Assembly: GCA_958430865.1 (NCBI GenBank)
Contig: CAUDNR010002935.1
Span: 3,945 to 15,670, forward strand
Origin: Entrophospora sp. SA101
Taxonomy: Eukaryota; Glomeromycota; Glomeromycetes; Entrophosporales; Entrophosporaceae
DNA length: 11,726 nt
Direction of reading: 5' to 3'
How positions within the stretch are numbered: the first letter of the stretch is position 1; each line of letters begins with the position of its first letter. The notes under the pieces were generated by a model. That model did not search any database. It saw only the letters and a list, made by a program, of their open reading frames with translations, and was not told the DNA's origin. Positions 8,418 to 11,726 of this stretch are shown in pieces. A program made the position numbers and the translations under genes.

Positions 8418-8595
8418 CATCAGGAAAATGGGTACAAATATTATGCATATATAATACACAATTGCAGGGATTAAGCATATAATATATGTACAATTTGCAT
8501 ACATTAAAAAATACATGATTTGTACGCATATTATATGCTTAATCCCTGCAATTGTGTATTATATACGCATAATATTTGTACCCATTTTCCTGATG
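8418..8595. repeat. Near-perfect 178-bp hairpin (76-bp inverted repeat)
   Basis: The arms 8418-8493 and 8520-8595 are reverse complements at 73 of 76 positions, with a 26-nt spacer. All three differences are transitions, and two fall at CpG in the right arm (CpA or TpG in the left). No target duplication or coding is seen. It follows the MULE-like remnant and lies ~90 bp before a pogo-like terminus. It may be a foldback MITE or a small-RNA-type hairpin. A smaller hairpin (8382-8411) lies just to the left. Confidence 0.95.
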
Positions 8596-8680
8596 AAGGA
8601 ACAATTTTGGCTTAAAAACCATACCCACTTAATAAAATTTTGAGATATTTTCTGTTAAAGCTTTAAAAACGATAGTAAAT

Positions 8681-8775
8681 TACAGTGAGCCCTCCATAAA
8701 TGCACGCTATGTCTCATTCCCAACCTCGGACTTAAGAGATAAATGCATCTTTCCATAAATACACGGAATGGCCTT
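8681..8775 (+). mobile_element. One end of a pogo/Tigger-like element, mate not found
   Basis: TA followed by CAGTGAGCCCTCCATAAATGCACG has the form of a pogo/Tigger terminus and resembles the MITE at 2550. A related motif, CCATAAATACACGG, recurs at 8753-8766, as a subterminal repeat might. The inverse mate (...GGAGGGCTCACTG) is not visible downstream, so the element is truncated or its other end has decayed. On the minus strand at about 8880-8945 the reading AGKDASDEGWFKL faintly recalls the GWxxxFK part of CENP-B-type DNA-binding domains in pogo transposases; this is weak. Confidence 0.45.
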
Positions 8776-9211
8776 CCCTTGTGATTTCTTAAAAAGCTGA
8801 TGATTGGCTTAAAAATTTTTCCAATAAAAGAAATCTGATTACTTAAATTAGAAAGACCTTCTAAAATTTTAAATTTCGAACTGACACATTTATAGATAAC
8901 TTGAACCATCCTTCATCAGAAGCATCCTTTCCAGCTAAATGAAGTCAATGTGATATACAATGAATTGAGGATATAGGTGCTGCCCAAATTAAAAATCAAG
9001 AATCCAAAATCCCAAATTACTTTGTTAGAATAATTGAGGACATAAAAGGATTGATTTTTTTTTTTTAAACCTTGTAGCAATGCCAGTTTAATTTCCTCTC
9101 ATATTAGACACCCAGAATGAACTATTTTGTGATGTGATATTTCATTTGAAATACAAAATGATAAGATTTGATTATAAGATATTTTTTGCTAACAATATTT
9201 TCCCACAATTG
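8776..9211. other. Non-coding or decayed transposon sequence
   Basis: This is probably the interior of the truncated pogo-like element followed by AT-rich spacer. A minus-strand ORF (8655-8909) overlaps the terminus and is not believable as a gene. ATTTCATTTGAAAT near 9149-9162 is a minor palindrome. No gene is supported. Confidence 0.4.
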
Positions 9212-9655
9212 CTAAATATTTATCAATACTATTAGCTTTACACTCCAATATATTAAGGAATTCAATTCTTCAAAAAGTGATTTTTTAATTATACAAGTAA
9301 TACTATCTAAGAAATCAAAAACAGAATGAGAATTTGTATAACTTCCATATTTTGATTTAGATCTTGATGGTTTTTCTATGGAAGCAGGTTTTAATGTAGA
9401 AACAGTGTTATTTTCAATTTGTAAAGACATTAAGCCACACAAATCAGGATAAATGTTTAATGAAATATTTTGTTTGAATAGAAATAAATATTTCTTATTA
9501 ATAAAATAATTGTCTTTATCATTTCTACTAGTTTCATTTTGACCTGAATCAAGTAACATTAATTCAAATTCTTTATGTTCAATGGTGTTTGGGTGATTTT
9601 CAATTTGATCTGATCTAAAAACATTTGTGCCTTTTTGTAAATTCTGGTTTTCCAT
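9212..9655 (-). CDS. Hypothetical protein, 147 codons
   Basis: ATG at 9655 opens a frame to TAG at 9212-9214. The protein begins MENQNLQKGTNVFRSDQIEN, is hydrophilic and charged for ~110 residues, has a KPSRSKSKYGS basic/serine patch, and ends more hydrophobic. No family is recognised. In the last ~70 bases an alternative frame reads EFLNILECKANSIDKYLAIV, which looks more protein-like than the main frame's YWSVKLIVLINI end, so an indel may have altered the true C-terminus. It lies on the same strand as the Mrc1-like gene, with ~580 bp between them. It may be a real small gene, a single exon, or a remnant of a transposon protein. Confidence 0.42.
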   Translation of the reverse strand: MENQNLQKGTNVFRSDQIENHPNTIEHKEFELMLLDSGQNETSRNDKDNYFINKKYLFLFKQNISLNIYPDLCGLMSLQIENNTVSTLKPASIEKPSRSKSKYGSYTNSHSVFDFLDSITCIIKKSLFEELNSLIYWSVKLIVLINI

Positions 9656-10231
9656 TTTTGTTTCTACAAACTTTACAAAAAATTATGGTAATTAATAATA
9701 ATTATAGCTATTATATACTGTAGCTTAAAGAGTTGATCAAGAATTTTCAAAAGAATTATTATTTCTCCTGTCTGGTCTCAAATGCCAAATACTTGAACTT
9801 TATATAAAGATTTAAAATATAAACTTGCCTATTTATTTAATAATATAATGCACAATTTAAAAATTATATGTAAATCAAAATAAAAATAAAAATAAAAATA
9901 ATATGCATACTACATATTTAAATTTGAACAGGAAAAATCAAATCCTTATTGAATTTATGCTTTTAGACCAATTATACTCCTATCTGGGAAGCTCATGGAA
10001 TAAGAAAAGTGAAAATAAAGATTTTAAACTGCTATTGTGTAAATTGGTTACTAAAAATTTTTAAACCCATATAAAGATTATCCTAATATTTGTTGAGAGA
10101 ATTGCTATTAAAAGAAATTACTGTGATTTATTTTATCAATCATTATATTGATAAAATTAAAAAATAAAAAATTTACAATAGTGATTACAATTTATAGTTA
10201 CAAAAAAATTAAAAAAGGAGCAATTAATTAA
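9656..10231. other. Intergenic spacer with (AAAAAT)n microsatellite
   Basis: No gene is seen. A ~26-bp tract at 9877-9902 repeats AAAAAT about four times. The part nearest 10231 is the likely 3' untranslated region of the Mrc1-like gene, very AT-rich with several AATAAA-like strings on the minus strand. Confidence 0.55.
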
Positions 10232-10498
10232 TCAATTATAAGAAGATGACCAAGGATCATAACCTAAAAATGGATTTTTGTATAAAACTTCTTCAGGGAT
10301 CTCATTATCTTGATTAATTGGATTAACTGGTTCTATTTAAATATATATTATTATTTAATAACAATAATAAAATAATAAATCAACATCTTTATATATAAAA
10401 AAAAATAATAACTTACGTTCTTCTCCAAACCATAACTCATCATTATCATCAGAACGTTTTCTTTTATGACGACGATGATGACTTGTACTGGGACCGCT

Positions 10499-10534
<36 letters not shown>

Positions 10535-11157
10535 TCCAAGAATGCCATCTGCTTCACGCATTCTTTTTCTAAATGCTCCAGTAGTGATCTGATTATAAAG
10601 TTTTTTTACAATTTCATGATCATCTTGTAAATTTGCTTGGCTGTTTCAAAATATAATTGTTAAAAGAATCATTCAAAAAAAATATATTTTATCTATTAAT
10701 TAATCTAAAATTTTTACTTACTTAAACATAGTACGAGCAACATCATCATGATTTGTTCCACCAGGTTCATCAACTATCATTTCTGCTAATGAACCAACTG
10801 AATCATTATCGTCATTATCATCGCTCTCCTCACCAGCGCCTCCTAAACCAAAGTAATTTTCATCTTCAGATTCAACCGCTTCATCTTCAATGAATTTTGA
10901 GTTTACGCGTCTTTTATTTTTATTACTATCATTATTACTATATGTAAGAAGTGATTCATGTATCTTCTTTTGTTTTATGCTTTTTGAAATATCAATAATT
11001 TCTTTGTTTTCATCTTCATCAATATTATTGTTGTTAACAACACTATCCTCATTAACGTCATCACAAACATCATTAACAACATTATCCTCATCTTTAAAAG
11101 TTGCAACATTACCATTTAGTGGCTTAGGGACATGTAAAAGAACATTCGACACATTTA
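10232..11157 (-). CDS. MRC1: Mrc1/claspin-like replication checkpoint protein, C-terminal part (three exons)
   Basis: Mrc1/claspin travels with the replication fork and relays ATR/Mec1 signals to the checkpoint kinase. Exons (minus): about 11157-10722, 10640-10417 and 10332-10232, stop TGA at 10234-10232. They join in frame at both introns to give ~253 residues. The diagnostic MRC1-like domain is clear: FIEDEAVESEDENYFGLGG, acidic stretch, LAEMIVDEPGG, then QDDHEIVKKLYNQITTGAFR and KRMREADGI, followed by 11 Asp. After it come a basic HHRRHKRKRS patch (possible nuclear signal) and the end ...LYKNPFLGYDPWSSSYN. No in-frame ATG opens the first visible exon; TGA at 11161-11159 blocks extension. 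Either an acceptor at ATGAG|TA (11158) is used or a base is missing there. Family members are much longer, so the N-terminal half must lie beyond the foldback element or be lost. Confidence 0.85.
10333..10416 (-). other. Intron 2 of the visible Mrc1-like gene, 84 nt
   Basis: The donor is GTAAGT at 10416 and the acceptor AAATAG ends at 10333. Splicing joins GAA-GAA-C to AA-CCA, giving EEQPVNPINQ and keeping the frame to the stop. Unspliced reading runs into a Phe/Tyr-rich nonsense tail. Confidence 0.88.
10502..10534 (-). repeat. (GAT)11 trinucleotide run encoding poly-Asp
   Basis: Eleven uninterrupted GAT codons inside the second visible Mrc1-like exon, immediately after the MRC1 domain. Acidic runs are normal in this family, but a pure single-codon run points to recent slippage and likely length variation. 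Confidence 0.95.
10641..10721 (-). other. Intron 1 of the visible Mrc1-like gene, 81 nt
   Basis: The donor is GTAAGT at 10721, and the acceptor TTTGAAACAG ends at 10641, with a TTTTAAC branch-like motif upstream. Splicing joins ATG-TTT-AA to C-CAA-GCA, giving MFNQANLQDD, and reconnects the two halves of the MRC1 domain. Confidence 0.92.
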
Positions 11158-11332
11158 CTCATGAAATATCTGTGTACACTTCTCCTTGCCATGTTGAGGA
11201 ATTGATAGAGTTGCGTTATCTACTTTATTAAGATATTATATTTAAATTTTTTCTTTAACCCCAAAATACAAGAAAAACAAATCAATCAACAGTGCTATTG
11301 ATGATAATATTATTTACTGGAAATACCATCAT
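11158..11332. other. Unresolved stretch upstream of the visible Mrc1-like exons
   Basis: On the minus strand 11222-11158 is open and reads KVDNATLSIPQHGKEKCTQI then FHE before a stop, in a frame one base off from the following Mrc1-like exon. A single missing base near 11158 would connect them, so this may be more of the gene. The plus strand is also open here (HEISVYTSPCHVEELIELRY), so neither reading is secure. 11232-11332 is AT-rich and shows no coding. Confidence 0.3.
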
Positions 11333-11599
11333 ATGCGGACGATTTCCGAGTAGGTCTGACCTTTATCCCTGTGTTCAGAGGGATACAGCTTTAGCCTGGC
11401 GAGGGATAAATATAAATGCACGGATATATCTCTGATCACCTGGTCCGTAGATCTTGAGTGAATTATCCGACCGATACCCAAAGGTCGATAAGATTGATAA
11501 GGGGGGATATCCCTCTTATATTAATATGTTTTCCCAGGCTGAGCCTCTATCCCTACGAACTGAGGGATAAAGGTGTAACCTTTCGGAAATTGTCCGCAT
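11333..11599. mobile_element. Foldback-type inverted-repeat element, GC-richer than its surroundings
   Basis: The left arm 11333-11399 (ATGCGGACGATTTCCGA...TTTAGCCTGG) and the right arm 11534-11599 (CCAGGCTGAGCC...GGAAATTGTCCGCAT) are inverted copies, roughly 75-80% alike. Each arm has its own small hairpin made of TATCCCT and AGGGATA about eight bases apart. The centre holds further hairpins (CGACC...GGTCG at 11468-11487; GGGATATCCC at 11504-11513). No clear target duplication is seen and there is no convincing protein. It lies upstream of the visible Mrc1-like exons. It is best described as a non-autonomous foldback/MITE-like element or one long structured terminus of a larger element extending past the window. 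Confidence 0.6.
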
Positions 11600-11726
11600 G
11601 GGCTGTTACAGTCAAGGATATTTCCATAGATGGAAATCCTAAATACCGCAATGATCGACGGTATGAAAAATTCTAGAAGAAATTCTGATTGGCTAAATTC
11701 AACCAGGGATAATACCCTGTAATGAT
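11600..11726. repeat. Further short hairpins right of the foldback element
   Basis: Three small stem-loops follow in series: AGGATATTTCCAT / ATGGAAATCCT (11615-11640, one bulge), ATACCG / CGGTAT (11643-11664) and CAGGG / CCCTG (11704-11719). The composition remains GC-richer than the rest of the window, so this is probably the same repeat family continuing off the edge. Confidence 0.6.

Noticed and set aside
8245..8529. Minus-strand ORF over the left arm of the hairpin
   Set aside because: Runs into the inverted repeat and has no recognisable domain; probably chance within repeat DNA, as is the opposing plus-strand ORF at 8285-8482.
10351..10557. Minus-strand ORF with a poly-Met run
   Set aside because: It is the Asp-run exon of the Mrc1-like gene read in the wrong frame.
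10890..11231. Plus-strand ORF of 113 codons rich in Ser/Leu
   Set aside because: Mostly the antisense shadow of the acidic Mrc1-like exon; only its last ~24 codons are even arguably coding.
11458..11676. Plus-strand 72-codon ORF in the foldback element
   Set aside because: Spans hairpins and the right inverted arm; its sequence is dictated by the repeat structure, so no gene is supported.
11354..11711. AGGGATA/TATCCCT motif as telomeric repeat
   Set aside because: Copies alternate in orientation and are spaced irregularly, unlike tandem telomeric arrays.
11704..11723. Resemblance to the I-SceI homing site
   Set aside because: Only AGGGATAA and the final TAAT agree; the centre differs and the string is explained by a local CAGGG/CCCTG hairpin.
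1..11726. CRISPR array, bacterial operon, tRNA or rRNA genes
   Set aside because: No regularly spaced direct repeats, no cloverleaf or rRNA-like sequence, and introns show this is eukaryotic DNA.

Overview
The window looks like nuclear DNA from a very AT-rich, transposon-rich fungus. The best guess is an arbuscular mycorrhizal (Rhizophagus-like) or other early-diverging lineage. This rests on short (~75-85 nt) GT-AG introns with GTAAGT/GTATGT donors, a fungal-type Mrc1/claspin gene, and several families of decayed DNA transposons. The species assignment is inference; the sequence itself only shows an AT-rich, intron-containing eukaryote.

Left part (1-2000): a 1688-bp Tc1/mariner element (129-1816) with ~174-bp terminal inverted repeats and TA target duplications. 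Its DD35E-type transposase is broken by two TGA codons and a pair of offsetting frameshifts. The element appears to sit inside a ~76-nt intron of a minus-strand gene: a start codon plus GTATGT donor lies to its right (1962-1888), and an acceptor plus open coding frame lies to its left (121-1). The exon phases do not join cleanly at the best donor.

Middle (2000-5400): mostly gene-poor, very AT-rich DNA. It holds a possible solo LTR (2178-2540), a clear 190-bp pogo/Tigger-like MITE (2550-2739), a small unrecognised minus-strand ORF (3154-3357), a 6-bp-period minisatellite (5060-5125) and a diverged short direct repeat (5260-5341).

Right-middle (5400-9100): a badly decayed MULE-like transposon gene with an N-terminal zinc-binding region, a transposase core with a TTNAQES-type motif, and a C-terminal stretch resembling the His box of UCH/papain-fold cysteine proteases. 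It keeps a convincing 84-nt intron. Downstream lie a near-perfect 178-bp hairpin (8418-8595) and one end of a pogo/Tigger-like element (8683 onward).

Right part (9200-11726): a hypothetical 147-codon minus-strand ORF, then the 3' half of an MRC1/claspin gene on the minus strand (three exons, two canonical introns, an 11-Asp run). The right edge is a GC-richer, hairpin-rich foldback element (11333-11599, with more hairpins to 11719) lying upstream of the visible Mrc1 exons. Several repeat pairs differ mainly by C/T or G/A changes, some at CpG sites, which suggests decay through cytosine methylation.
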